34,033 bases of DNA. Source: Verrucomicrobiota bacterium (lineage in GTDB: Bacteria > Verrucomicrobiota > Lentisphaeria > JABSQK01 > JAJFLO01). Below the pieces are notes generated by a model that saw nothing but the letters and a program-made list of their open reading frames with translations, was not told where the DNA came from and did no database searches. The position numbers were made by a program, and so were the translations under genes. Shown here in pieces: positions 25,196-33,474 of this stretch (position 1 is its first letter; each line of letters begins with the position of its first letter). Location of the stretch: the NCBI GenBank assembly GCA_021772675.1, contig JAJFLO010000320.1:1-34033 (forward strand). The letters run 5' to 3'.

Positions 25196-26353
25196 ATGAA
25201 GAAAAATTTTCTACCATTCGCACTACCATCGATTGACGACAACGAAATAAATGAGGTTGTCGACACGTTAAAATCTGGATGGTTAACAACGGGACCCAAA
25301 ACGAGAAAATTTGAGGAAGATTTTAAAAAATTTGTAGGTGCTCCTTATGCTCTTGCTGTTAATTCTGGAACTGCAGGTCTACATCTTGCTCTTGAGGCTG
25401 TCGGCGTTTCCCACAAACATAAAATCATAACGAGTCCCTATACCTTTACCGCGACTGCAGAAGTCATCCGTTACCTTGGAGCAGAGCCGATTTTCGTTGA
25501 TATTGATCCGAAAACGTTTAATATAGATGTGAAACTTGCTGCTGAAGTGTTAGCGACTAAGGCTGACTGTAAAGCTCTCATCCCTGTGCATATTGCAGGA
25601 CAAGTCTGTGATATGGATCCAATATTGAAACTTGCGAAAAAGCATAGCTTAAAAATAATCGAAGATGCTGCCCATGCCCTTACTGCATCATATAAAGGCA
25701 AGATGGTAGGTGATGTTGGAGATATAAGCGTATTTAGTTTTTATGTGACAAAAACTATTGCTACTGGTGAAGGGGGTATGATTACATTAAAAGATCTGGA
25801 TCTGGCCAACCATATGAGTATCATGAGGTTGCATGGAATAGATCGGGATGTATTTGATCGATATTCAAGTGATAAACCATCCTGGTATTATGAAGTAGTC
25901 GCCCCAGGATTTAAGTACAATTTGACTGATATTGCATCCGCAATTGGCATCCATCAATTGAAAAAAGCAACCCTTTTTAGAGAAAAAAGAAAAGCCATAG
26001 CGGAACGATATAATGAAGAGTTTAGGGGATTGCCGTTAGATATACCCTACGTTTCAAATGTTGATGATTTACATGCGTGGCACCTTTATATAATCCAGTT
26101 GCATTTAGAGTCAATAAAAATCAGTCGCAATAGGTTTATTGAGTTAATGACGGAGGAAGGAATAGGAACAAGTGTCCATTTTATTCCATTACATTTGCAT
26201 CCATATTGGCGAGACAGATATGATTTCAAACCCCATGATTTTCCTAATGCGTTAGATGTGTATCAACGCGCGGTAAGTTTACCCATTTATCCAAAGATGA
26301 CAGATAATGATGTTGACCGTGTTATTCGTGCTGTAAAATCGATTCTAAGTTGA
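25196..26353 (+). CDS. DegT/DnrJ/EryC1-family sugar aminotransferase
   Basis: PLP enzyme of 385 aa that transfers an amino group to a keto-sugar nucleotide. Features: SGWLTTGPKTRKFEE near the start, NSGTAGLHLAL, IEDAAHAL with D157, and the Schiff-base K186 in SFYVTKTIATGEGGM. Next to a UDP-HexNAc 4,6-dehydratase and a phosphoglycosyl transferase, the likely product is a UDP-4-amino-4,6-dideoxy-HexNAc (PglE/PseC/ArnB-like, inference). The stop is 6 bases before the next ATG, so it is an operon leader. No pglD-like acetyltransferase is nearby. Confidence 0.92.
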   Translation: MKKNFLPFALPSIDDNEINEVVDTLKSGWLTTGPKTRKFEEDFKKFVGAPYALAVNSGTAGLHLALEAVGVSHKHKIITSPYTFTATAEVIRYLGAEPIFVDIDPKTFNIDVKLAAEVLATKADCKALIPVHIAGQVCDMDPILKLAKKHSLKIIEDAAHALTASYKGKMVGDVGDISVFSFYVTKTIATGEGGMITLKDLDLANHMSIMRLHGIDRDVFDRYSSDKPSWYYEVVAPGFKYNLTDIASAIGIHQLKKATLFREKRKAIAERYNEEFRGLPLDIPYVSNVDDLHAWHLYIIQLHLESIKISRNRFIELMTEEGIGTSVHFIPLHLHPYWRDRYDFKPHDFPNALDVYQRAVSLPIYPKMTDNDVDRVIRAVKSILS

Positions 26354-26359
26354 TGAGAT

Positions 26360-26956
26360 ATGTCTAAACGATTATTCGACATTTTTTGGGTGATTCCTGG
26401 CTTAATAGTGCTAACACCTATTTTTGTTGTGATAGCCATAGCAGTAAAACTTGAATCCAAAGGTCCAGTTATCTTTAGACAAACTCGAGTTGGTCTAAAT
26501 GGGAAATTGTTTAATATTTTGAAATTTAGAACTATGAGTCAGTGTTTAGAGGGTGAAGCGAGGTTGAAGATCACTGTTGATGGAGATAAATCTATAACAC
26601 GAATAGGATATTGGCTCCGTAAATTAAAATTAGATGAGTTCCCACAATTGATCAATGTTTTGCTGGGGGAAATGAGTCTAGTTGGTCCAAGACCCGAAGT
26701 TCCTGAGTACGTAGAGTACTATCCTCAGGATGTAAAAGACAAAGTTTTATCAGTTAGACCGGGAATAACAGACTTAGCATCTTTAGAGTTCAGAGATGAA
26801 AATAAAATCCTGGCAAATGAATCTGATCCTGTTGAAGCTTACATAAACAAAATTTTGCCTATTAAGCTAAACTATTATATGAAATACATTAAAGAACAGA
26901 GTTTGCTATTTGACTTAAAGATCATCTTAAAAACATTAACTGTAATACATAAATGA
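26360..26956 (+). CDS. PglC-type phosphoglycosyl transferase
   Basis: A 198-aa small monotopic enzyme that moves a phospho-sugar from a UDP-sugar to undecaprenyl phosphate, starting a glycan on the inner membrane. It has one N-terminal hydrophobic helix (about 8-30), FRQTRVGLNGK, LKFRTM, the catalytic Asp-Glu pair D92-E93 in LKLDEFPQ, and NVLLGEMSLVGPRPE. It lacks the extra N-terminal membrane domain of WbaP/WcaJ, so the PglC/WecP class fits best. It follows the aminotransferase by 6 bases and precedes the dehydratase by 146 bp. Confidence 0.93.
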   Translation: MSKRLFDIFWVIPGLIVLTPIFVVIAIAVKLESKGPVIFRQTRVGLNGKLFNILKFRTMSQCLEGEARLKITVDGDKSITRIGYWLRKLKLDEFPQLINVLLGEMSLVGPRPEVPEYVEYYPQDVKDKVLSVRPGITDLASLEFRDENKILANESDPVEAYINKILPIKLNYYMKYIKEQSLLFDLKIILKTLTVIHK

Positions 26957-27102
26957 ATCGTATCTATGTTACTAAGGATTTCAGGTTGAATTTTTAACAC
27001 ATAAAATTAAATTACTTATAATTGGGTAGATAAGATTCGCAACTCTACGAAGTTTTCTGTTTTCCAATGTATTGAGCTATAACAGTAAAAGAACATTTTG
27101 TA

Positions 27103-29010
27103 ATGCAAGACATATTAAAATTCAGGCGTTTATTTGTTGTTGTTCTCCATGTCATCTTAGCAGGATTAAGCTATTATCTAGCATTCTTATTAAGGTTTGA
27201 TGGTGCGATTCCAATAAAGCAGTTGGATATATTCCTCTTGACACTCCCTTTAATCATTGGCATTAAGGCATTGTGTCTGTTGTATTTCAGGCTTTATCAA
27301 GGATTGTGGCGCTACGCTGGCATGGATGATTTAATCCATTTAACAAAGGCGACAACCACAAGTACGATTATTTTTGTGTTCACGGTAGTACTAATGTATG
27401 GACATGGGTATCCACGTTCAGTTTTTCTGATCGACTGGCTAACGTCAATGATGGTATTTGGTGGGGTTCGGTTTTCTGTACGTTTTATTCGCGAATTATT
27501 TGAGTTTAATTCAGATAAAAGCAATTGTGTGCAAACTCTAATCATTGGAGCTGGGGGCTGTGGGGAAGGTGCGTTGCGTGAGGTTCGTAACAGTCTTGCT
27601 AAAAGCCACTATGTTGTTGGTTTTTTGGATGACAATAAGTTACTGCATGGCACCACAATTCATGGATTTCCCGTAATTGGAGATACTAATAGTCTGAAAA
27701 AAACTGTTAACGAACATTCAATAGACGAAGTACTTATTGCAATTCCTTCAGCCACAAAGAAATTTATTCGTGAACTGGTTGAAAGCTGTATTGGTCAAAA
27801 TGTTCATTTTAAAATATTGCCTACTATAAAAGATTTTATATCAGGGAAATTGCAAATTCAGCAAATCCGTAATGTTCAAGTAGAAGATTTACTTGGACGC
27901 GATCCGATACAACTTGACCGAGATCGAGTTTTCGGGAATTTAAAGGATAAATGTGTTTTAGTTACCGGGGCTGGAGGCTCAATTGGTTCTGAGCTATCTA
28001 GACAAATATCGTCTTACGATCCAAGTTTGCTGGTAATTTTGGAAATCGGAGAAACACCGTTATTTGATATACACGAGGAACTTAAGAGTATCTATCCAAA
28101 TCTGTCTATAATGGCTGTTCTTGGTGATATTCAGAATAAATATTTTATTGATGAGTTATTTGGTAAATATTCGCCATATTGTGTTTTTCACGCAGCTGCA
28201 TTTAAGCATGTAGGGTTAATGGAAAATCATCCGCTTTCTGCGATTCAGAATAATATTTTTGGCACTAAAAATTTGGTGGATGCGGCCATAAAACATGATT
28301 GCGAAAAGTTTTTATTAGTATCAACAGATAAGGCCGTTAATCCAAAGGGCATAATGGGTGCTGCAAAACGATGTGCAGAGCTCATTCTATTGTCATCAAA
28401 ATCCAAAAAAACAAAATTATTTTCAGTTAGGTTTGGTAATGTTCTGGGTAGCCATGGAAGTGTTATCCCTATATTTAGAAAACAAATTGCAAAAGGGGGG
28501 CCCGTTACCATTACTCATCCTGATGTCACACGATACTTTCTCACCATTCCAGAAGCAGTTGAACTCGTGTTGCAGGCAGGTTCAATAGGTCAGGGTGGAG
28601 AAACATTTTTATTGGAAATGGGAGATCCGATTAAAATACCAGATCTTGCGCGGAATATGATTAAATTATCAGGCTTAATTCCCGATGAAGACGTCGAAAT
28701 TAAATTTATTGGATTACGGCCGGGGGAAAAGCTTCATGAAGAGTTGATAATCGATGGTGAGCTAGTTACTGCAACTGAAGTGCCTAAGATAAATGTTCAT
28801 AAAACTGATAACGTTAATAAGAAATTATATTTCCAAAAACTGTCTGTATTGGCCAATGCCGTCGAAAGAAAAGATAGTCGTGAGGCAGTGAAATGTTTAT
28901 GGGATATCGTTGACACATTCGATTATACCGGTAATAAGGAATACCAATCGACCTCGTCTCCCTTGTCTATTGATACATCTGAGCTTAAAGTCTTAGATTC
29001 AACGGCTTAG
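27103..29010 (+). CDS. Membrane-bound UDP-N-acetylhexosamine 4,6-dehydratase (PglF/WbpM/CapD type)
   Basis: A 635-aa protein: about four membrane helices (about 9-30, 42-62, 86-100, 106-122), a Rossmann-like CoA-binding-type domain (about 142-245), then the catalytic SDR domain with the NAD motif GAGGSIGSE (289-297). The catalytic region is STDKAVNPKGIMGAAKR, with D409-K410, M418 where short FlaA1 forms have Tyr, and K422, the usual arrangement in long forms. It makes UDP-4-keto-6-deoxy-HexNAc, the substrate for the aminotransferase two genes upstream. The C-terminal 45 residues are Ser/Thr-rich. It ends 9 bp from a convergent gene. Confidence 0.94.
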   Translation: MQDILKFRRLFVVVLHVILAGLSYYLAFLLRFDGAIPIKQLDIFLLTLPLIIGIKALCLLYFRLYQGLWRYAGMDDLIHLTKATTTSTIIFVFTVVLMYGHGYPRSVFLIDWLTSMMVFGGVRFSVRFIRELFEFNSDKSNCVQTLIIGAGGCGEGALREVRNSLAKSHYVVGFLDDNKLLHGTTIHGFPVIGDTNSLKKTVNEHSIDEVLIAIPSATKKFIRELVESCIGQNVHFKILPTIKDFISGKLQIQQIRNVQVEDLLGRDPIQLDRDRVFGNLKDKCVLVTGAGGSIGSELSRQISSYDPSLLVILEIGETPLFDIHEELKSIYPNLSIMAVLGDIQNKYFIDELFGKYSPYCVFHAAAFKHVGLMENHPLSAIQNNIFGTKNLVDAAIKHDCEKFLLVSTDKAVNPKGIMGAAKRCAELILLSSKSKKTKLFSVRFGNVLGSHGSVIPIFRKQIAKGGPVTITHPDVTRYFLTIPEAVELVLQAGSIGQGGETFLLEMGDPIKIPDLARNMIKLSGLIPDEDVEIKFIGLRPGEKLHEELIIDGELVTATEVPKINVHKTDNVNKKLYFQKLSVLANAVERKDSREAVKCLWDIVDTFDYTGNKEYQSTSSPLSIDTSELKVLDSTA

Positions 29011-29019
29011 TATGGCAGG

Positions 29020-29745
29020 TTAAAATTTGGCATTTTGCCAAATTGCTTTTCCGACGAAAAACGGACCCAAATTTTGAAGAAACTCGGATGTTTGTCTCGT
29101 TGCTCTCATGGCTTGAATTGTAGCAGATAATGCATTCAATTCACGACCAATAAGCCCAATGACAAAATCATTATCATTTTTATCCAGTCCATAACTTGCT
29201 AGTCTAATATCATGAGCATAATTCGAATTGCCATATTCCCGTCCGAGTTTTCCATGTTCCATTAAAATTTTTTTCTGATCCTGCTCTGGCAACTGTGCGA
29301 ATTTACCTTCACGACGCAGTGGGTACCAAATTGCCCAAGGAAAATTTACGTTTACGACTGTTCTGCGTGGTTTATTCAATAGCCAATCTTCGACATCTCG
29401 CTCATGACCGATTGTATAGGTTCTACCCAACATCGTGTATTCAGATTTATAAGTTAGTTTCTTGAAAGGGGAAGAACTTATGGTATATCTAAGTTCGTTG
29501 ACAAAGTAGTTGGGATTTTCATTGAACGACAATAATCCGACCCCTGTTGGATCATTGATATCAAGGTATAACACTCCTTCAACGTTCTTTTTTTGTAATA
29601 AGTCAATTAAAATTTGTGGGTCTTCACAATTCCCAAAACACAACAGTTGCATGAACAACCGCTTATCAATTGATATCAAATTTCCTTGTGAGTCCTTACC
29701 TTTTTCGCTAATATCTGGTCTAGATTGTTCCATTTTGTTAGTCAT
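29020..29745 (-). CDS. Chlorite-dismutase-family heme protein
   Basis: A 241-aa protein of the Cld/HemQ/DyP-related fold. The C-terminal half (about 130-235) carries WAIWYPLRREGKFAQL, ILMEHGKLGREYG with H164 as the expected proximal heme ligand, then YAHDIRLASYGLD and NDNDFVIGL. The residue at the distal position (Arg in true chlorite dismutase, Gln in HemQ) cannot be placed safely: R181 lies two residues off the expected spacing. Chlorite breakdown is therefore not claimed. A HemQ-like coproheme decarboxylase or an uncharacterised peroxidase-like role is possible. The N-terminus (first 25 residues) is hydrophilic and variable. I recall close relatives in PVC bacteria. Confidence 0.8.
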   Translation of the reverse strand: MTNKMEQSRPDISEKGKDSQGNLISIDKRLFMQLLCFGNCEDPQILIDLLQKKNVEGVLYLDINDPTGVGLLSFNENPNYFVNELRYTISSSPFKKLTYKSEYTMLGRTYTIGHERDVEDWLLNKPRRTVVNVNFPWAIWYPLRREGKFAQLPEQDQKKILMEHGKLGREYGNSNYAHDIRLASYGLDKNDNDFVIGLIGRELNALSATIQAMRATRQTSEFLQNLGPFFVGKAIWQNAKF

Positions 29746-29846
29746 AGGTCGGATAAAAAATTTCCAGGATTTTTACACATAGTTCCGCTAGTCAGCTTTA
29801 AGTAATTCTAATTGAATGAGCACAGAGATATTGTGAGACTTAAAAT

Positions 29847-30287
29847 CTACTTCTTAAACAGTGGAATTTTACATACCTTAATGTATTCTGCCAAATTCTT
29901 AATTGTACTCACAAATTTGCCATAATCAACAGGTTTAGTGATATAAAAATTACATCCTAATTTGTAACAATTTTCTACTTCAAGAGGATCATCTGTTGTT
30001 GTTAACATTATGATTGGAATTTTTCTGAGACTGTCTTTAGATTTTACATATTCCAGTACTTGAATACCATCCATTTTCGGCATTCTAATGTCCAGCAGCA
30101 TTAGTAAATGTTCATCTGAAGCTAAATCTTGATCTGTTGCGCTATTTTCAAGTATATCAATCGCTTCTCTTCCATTGTGAGCTCTGATTGACTTAAAGTT
30201 AAGACCTGCCCGCTTCAAATTTGTTTGAATTAAGTGAGCTGCCGCTTCATCATCATCTGTTATTAAAATTGTAGGAATATTTGACAT
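29847..30287 (-). CDS. Single-domain response regulator (Rcp1/CheY-like)
   Basis: A 146-aa receiver without an output domain. Acidic pocket D11/D12, phosphoacceptor D66 in LLDIRMPKMDG, T96 in IIMLTTTDD and K118 in YITKPVD are all present. The insertion before the phosphorylation strand (about 48-60) and ending match the Rcp1 type that pairs with phytochrome-like kinases. It lies 271 bp downstream of the membrane kinase on the same strand, which is probably its partner. Output must be through protein contact. Confidence 0.93.
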   Translation of the reverse strand: MSNIPTILITDDDEAAAHLIQTNLKRAGLNFKSIRAHNGREAIDILENSATDQDLASDEHLLMLLDIRMPKMDGIQVLEYVKSKDSLRKIPIIMLTTTDDPLEVENCYKLGCNFYITKPVDYGKFVSTIKNLAEYIKVCKIPLFKK

Positions 30288-30323
30288 TTTATTACTAATT
30301 TTTTTAATTGTTTTATAACATCT

Positions 30324-30345
30324 AGCACCTATAAGAACAGGTGCT
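30324..30345 (-). terminator. Hairpin between kinase and response regulator genes
   Basis: AGCACCT (30324-30330) and AGGTGCT (30339-30345) make a perfect 7-bp stem with an 8-base loop. On the leftward strand no T-run follows, so it may attenuate or protect rather than fully terminate the kinase transcript. Just after it on that strand, TGTTATAAA resembles an extended -10 element that could start the regulator transcript. Confidence 0.3.
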
Positions 30346-30558
30346 TTCTAATCCATCATAATTATCACACAGATGCATTGCATTGTGCGACAAACTATAC
30401 CTGAATTACCAAGTTGATTGTGGATGAAGAGTTGTAACGTATTGCAGAATAAATTGTTGTTAATATACCACAGGCGTACCGGGGGACGTTGGGGAATGTT
30501 TGAAAACTCATTTATACGTAATAGATCACTGATATTTGCCTCAGTTCAACTTGTGATT

Positions 30559-32187
30559 TCAGGATAACTTATTTGGAAGTTCGACAATAAATTTACTTCC
30601 TTCACCCAATTTTGATTCAATGTTTATTTTTCCGTTATGCATTTCAAGAATGCGTGAAACTATAGCTAAACCCAATCCCTCTCCATTCACTTTATCTTCA
30701 TCCGCTCGATAAAAAGCATTGAATACTTTGTCAAGGTTTTCACTTGATATGCCAATGCCATTGTCTTTAAAACATATTATAGAAATACCATTTTTTGTTT
30801 CAGACCTGATATCAATCGTACAAGCTCGATTAGGATCACGATATTTAATTGCATTCCCTATTAAATTTGAGAAAACCTGGTCTATAAATGATGCATCTGC
30901 ATGAATCGTTCCAGTTGCATTCATCGAAATCTTGGCTTTTGCTTCTTGAGTTTGAAAAATTAATCCATCACATACATTATTTAATAATGATTTCAAATCA
31001 ACGTCTTCGAGTGTTAGAGACTCTCGCCCTAATCGAGTGATGCGCAGCAATCCATCGAGTAAAATCTCAATTCGCTTTGCCCCAGTCTTTATATAGTTTA
31101 CTGACATTGGGATATCAGTTTTTAGCTGTTCTCTGACATTATCAAATTGATCATTTTTTATAGACTCAATATCGTTTAATAATGTGTCGCAGGTATATTT
31201 AAGTTCTTCACTAAATCCTTGAATACTAATAAGTGGCGTTCGTAAATCGTGAGAGGCGGTATATAAAATTTGCTCAAGTTCTTTGTTTTTTTGGCTTAAA
31301 ACCTGGTTCTGATGCTCTATTTTTTTATTCCTGTCTATGACTCGTTGTTCAAGTTCTTCATTCAATGTTTTTATTTCTAATGTTCTGTTTTGAATTTCTT
31401 TATCTCGATTCAATATAGCCTTCTGCATTTCGTTAAAGCTATGTGCTAACTCAACAAATTCACTAGGCCCACCTACGGTAACGGTTTCGTTAAAATTTCC
31501 AGTGCTGATTTTGTCTGCTCCATGAGCTAATAGTTTCAAGTTTTTCGTGATTGAACCAAAACTGTAAATTGACAAGATGATGAGTACCACTAAAGTTGAT
31601 ACAACTACAAAAATTGTGCTAATGAGAAATCGCGTAAAAATTGCCTGTTCATGGTCTCGCTGTTCACTAATTTTACTAAGCATAATAGTAACAATTTCAT
31701 GTGCTTGTGGATGATAATTATCTTCAATATTTAGTAGCATTTTCCCTTTATCGTGTCTTCCTTCATTAAATAAATTTATAACTTTTTTGTAAGCTGCTGA
31801 TTGCCGTTTCCTCATTTCAATAAATCTGTCATCGAGTCCCAAAAGCTTGCTTTTTACTGTACTCTCTTTATCCCAATCTGATACGTATTGTTGCCAAATG
31901 ATGAGTTGTTTCATCCAAGTACGTATTTTATCCTCAATCTCATTTAAATTTAAATCCTGAATGGACTCAATATTGGGAATGTCGACCACTTGCTTTAGAT
32001 CGCGATAAATACCCTGTCCATTATCCTCTAGCATTAAATAATGGCTTATAATGAGATGACTTTTTTCCAATTGTCGGATTTGTCTGTTTTGGAATCGTTG
32101 CAAATAGGTGATTTGAAAAACAACACCAATACTGAGTAGGATAAACAGACTGGAGATGATTATTAATTGAATTTTAATGCTTTTCAT
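30559..32187 (-). CDS. Membrane sensor histidine kinase (CHASE3-like, HAMP)
   Basis: A 542-aa kinase. Order: membrane helix 1 (about 7-26); an all-helical extracytoplasmic sensor (about 27-184), CHASE3-like by size and position; helix 2 (about 186-210); HAMP (about 211-262); a coiled coil (about 262-307); HisKA with H313 in TASHDLRTPL; then the ATPase domain with N-box NLIGNAIKYR (441-450), G1 DNGIGI (475-480) and G2 GEGLGLAIV (502-510). All catalytic motifs are intact. The coiled coil and HDLRTPL form resemble cyanobacterial phytochrome-type kinases, matching the Rcp1-like regulator next to it. The signal is unknown. Confidence 0.92.
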   Translation of the reverse strand: MKSIKIQLIIISSLFILLSIGVVFQITYLQRFQNRQIRQLEKSHLIISHYLMLEDNGQGIYRDLKQVVDIPNIESIQDLNLNEIEDKIRTWMKQLIIWQQYVSDWDKESTVKSKLLGLDDRFIEMRKRQSAAYKKVINLFNEGRHDKGKMLLNIEDNYHPQAHEIVTIMLSKISEQRDHEQAIFTRFLISTIFVVVSTLVVLIILSIYSFGSITKNLKLLAHGADKISTGNFNETVTVGGPSEFVELAHSFNEMQKAILNRDKEIQNRTLEIKTLNEELEQRVIDRNKKIEHQNQVLSQKNKELEQILYTASHDLRTPLISIQGFSEELKYTCDTLLNDIESIKNDQFDNVREQLKTDIPMSVNYIKTGAKRIEILLDGLLRITRLGRESLTLEDVDLKSLLNNVCDGLIFQTQEAKAKISMNATGTIHADASFIDQVFSNLIGNAIKYRDPNRACTIDIRSETKNGISIICFKDNGIGISSENLDKVFNAFYRADEDKVNGEGLGLAIVSRILEMHNGKINIESKLGEGSKFIVELPNKLS

Positions 32188-32638
32188 TAGAGGTCGATAT
32201 TGAAATAGCTGAAATTTTAACCTGAATTACTGAAATTGTTTTATGTTTGCAAATGTAGGCCAGCTTCGATATGGGTTTTCCAAAACATTATGTGTCGCGC
32301 AATATGTGTGCCTGCCGAAAACAACTGATTAATGATCTATCTCTATGAAGCTCAACCAAGGAATTAATTTATGTTACGATTCCGTATATTGACCTTATCA
32401 TAGTTTTCTCATGATTTTTAGATAATACCTAAATCCACGAAGAATTTTTAATAAATTGGTACAACGCTTTGATTTAGAAAGTGTTGCAGAATTAATTAGA
32501 CATACCAATAGGCATGTTGAATATTTATGGCCAAATTGTTGTATTAATTTGCAAAAACATTCTTCACTGATTCAGGTAATAATATACTTGATCTTTTATG
32601 GGTTGATATTATCCTAATTTAAAAGGGAAACTTTAGGT

Positions 32639-32826
32639 CTAGCCTGGATTATGCATAAAATTTTGTGATGAGAGTTATTAGATTGCGTGAAATCAATGAG
32701 TTATGAATATTATTTGCGTGCAGGAATCGTGAACTATTTCGAACCCTTAGAAATTTATAACTCGTTGATTTTATGTGGTATAATGACTTGTAATAGAAAG
32801 TTTATGAATAATCCAGTCCAGGCTAG
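32639..32826 (+). repeat. Foldback (MITE-like) element, copy C
   Basis: Element 32643-32822 (180 bp), from CCTGGATTATGCATAAA to a matching end, flanked by CTAG on both sides (32639-32642, 32823-32826). The right end has an extra 5 bp (a CCAGT/CCAGG tandem) relative to the left. Inner segments ATCAATGAGTTAT and ATAACTCGTTGAT are almost perfect complements. The centre carries CGTGAACTATTTCGAACCC, shared with copy B. Confidence 0.88.
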
Positions 32827-32868
32827 TTATATGCAACGACTATATTTCCGACAACAATATAATGGTGC

Positions 32869-33055
32869 CTCTTGCAAAAGTATATATGGCCATGCGTCAT
32901 TCTAATTTGGATGTATAGGTGATTTTAAGATGTGTATGCGATGTATACGCATGGTACTCGCATTCTAAAAATTGACTTTAAGGCAAAAGCTATGGTTGGG
33001 GCCACGGATGACGACTATGTGTTCGTAACGAGGTTAAAATATACTTTTGCAAGAG
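32869..33055. repeat. 187-bp unit bounded by perfect 17-bp inverted repeats
   Basis: CTCTTGCAAAAGTATAT (32869-32885) and its exact complement (33039-33055) bound a unit unrelated in end sequence to the foldback family. A second pair inside, CCATGCG (32890-32896) and CGCATGG (32948-32954), could form a nested hairpin. No matching flanking duplication is visible. The unit ends 51 bp before the rubredoxin ATG. Confidence 0.7.
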
Positions 33056-33106
33056 CGAAGGCTTTAAGTAATTACAAATTTCAAAAAAAATCAAAAAGAG
33101 GATGCA

Positions 33107-33268
33107 ATGAAATTATATTTATGTGATATTTGTGGATACGTTTACGATCCTGAAATGGGCGATGAATTGTCTGAAATTTCATCAGGCACTTCATTTGATG
33201 ATTTACCCAAAGATTGGGTTTGCCCTGATTGTGGCGCTGGAAAAGAAGATTTCTCAGTTCAGGAGTAA
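33107..33268 (+). CDS. Rubredoxin
   Basis: A 53-aa iron protein for single-electron transfer, often to rubrerythrin, superoxide reductase or alkane hydroxylase. It has both CxxC pairs: C6/C9 in [16 protein letters not shown] and C39/C42 in [13 protein letters not shown], with the aromatic core residues Y4, Y11, Y13, F30, W37 and F49. Length is exactly the usual. The ATG at 33107 follows AAGAGGA (33096-33102) by 4 bases. An earlier ATG (33102) stops after one codon. It stands alone, with repeats on both sides. No redox partner is in the window. Confidence 0.97.
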   Translation: MKLYLCDICGYVYDPEMGDELSEISSGTSFDDLPKDWVCPDCGAGKEDFSVQE

Positions 33269-33375
33269 TCATTTTAAGTAGCATGCGCTTTCAGGGTGTA
33301 GCTAAGGTCGATTCCTGATAATCGTGTACCTGCGTTGAGGTGTCCGGTTTCAGGAAAACAGATTTGATTGAAAGG

Positions 33376-33400
33376 TTTTGGAGTTCACGCTTCAACGTGG
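33376..33400 (+). repeat. Half-copy of the GGAGTTCA hairpin repeat
   Basis: TTTTGGAGTTCACGCTTCA followed by ACGTGG matches the left arm of the hairpin at 11799-11830 with a few changes. The right arm is missing. A second, weaker half-copy is at 33847-33871 (TTGGAGTTCACTGCTTTAGC). Confidence 0.55.
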
Positions 33401-33474
33401 TATTTAAAGGGTTTTAATTATGGATACGAATACAGCCCAAAATACTTTAAAAGGCACCTTTATAACATAGAATT

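Larger units (their letters stand above)
32188..33106. other. Gene-free region with two foldback elements
   Basis: About 920 bp between the kinase gene and rubredoxin. It holds foldback copy C (32639-32826) and a different 187-bp inverted-repeat unit (32869-33055). Frames over 32687-32905 and 32932-33126 lie on these repeats and are not credible genes. An open stretch at 32426-32617 has a protein-like look but no start or family. No clear promoter for the kinase is seen. Confidence 0.6.

Noticed and set aside
32426..32617. Rightward open stretch of about 63 codons upstream of copy C
   Set aside because: Its composition is protein-like, but there is no ATG, no ribosome site and no recognised family; it could be chance in AT-rich DNA.
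32687..33126. Rightward 72-aa and 64-aa open frames
   Set aside because: The first lies largely on foldback copy C. The second runs across the 17-bp inverted repeat and into the rubredoxin start in another frame.
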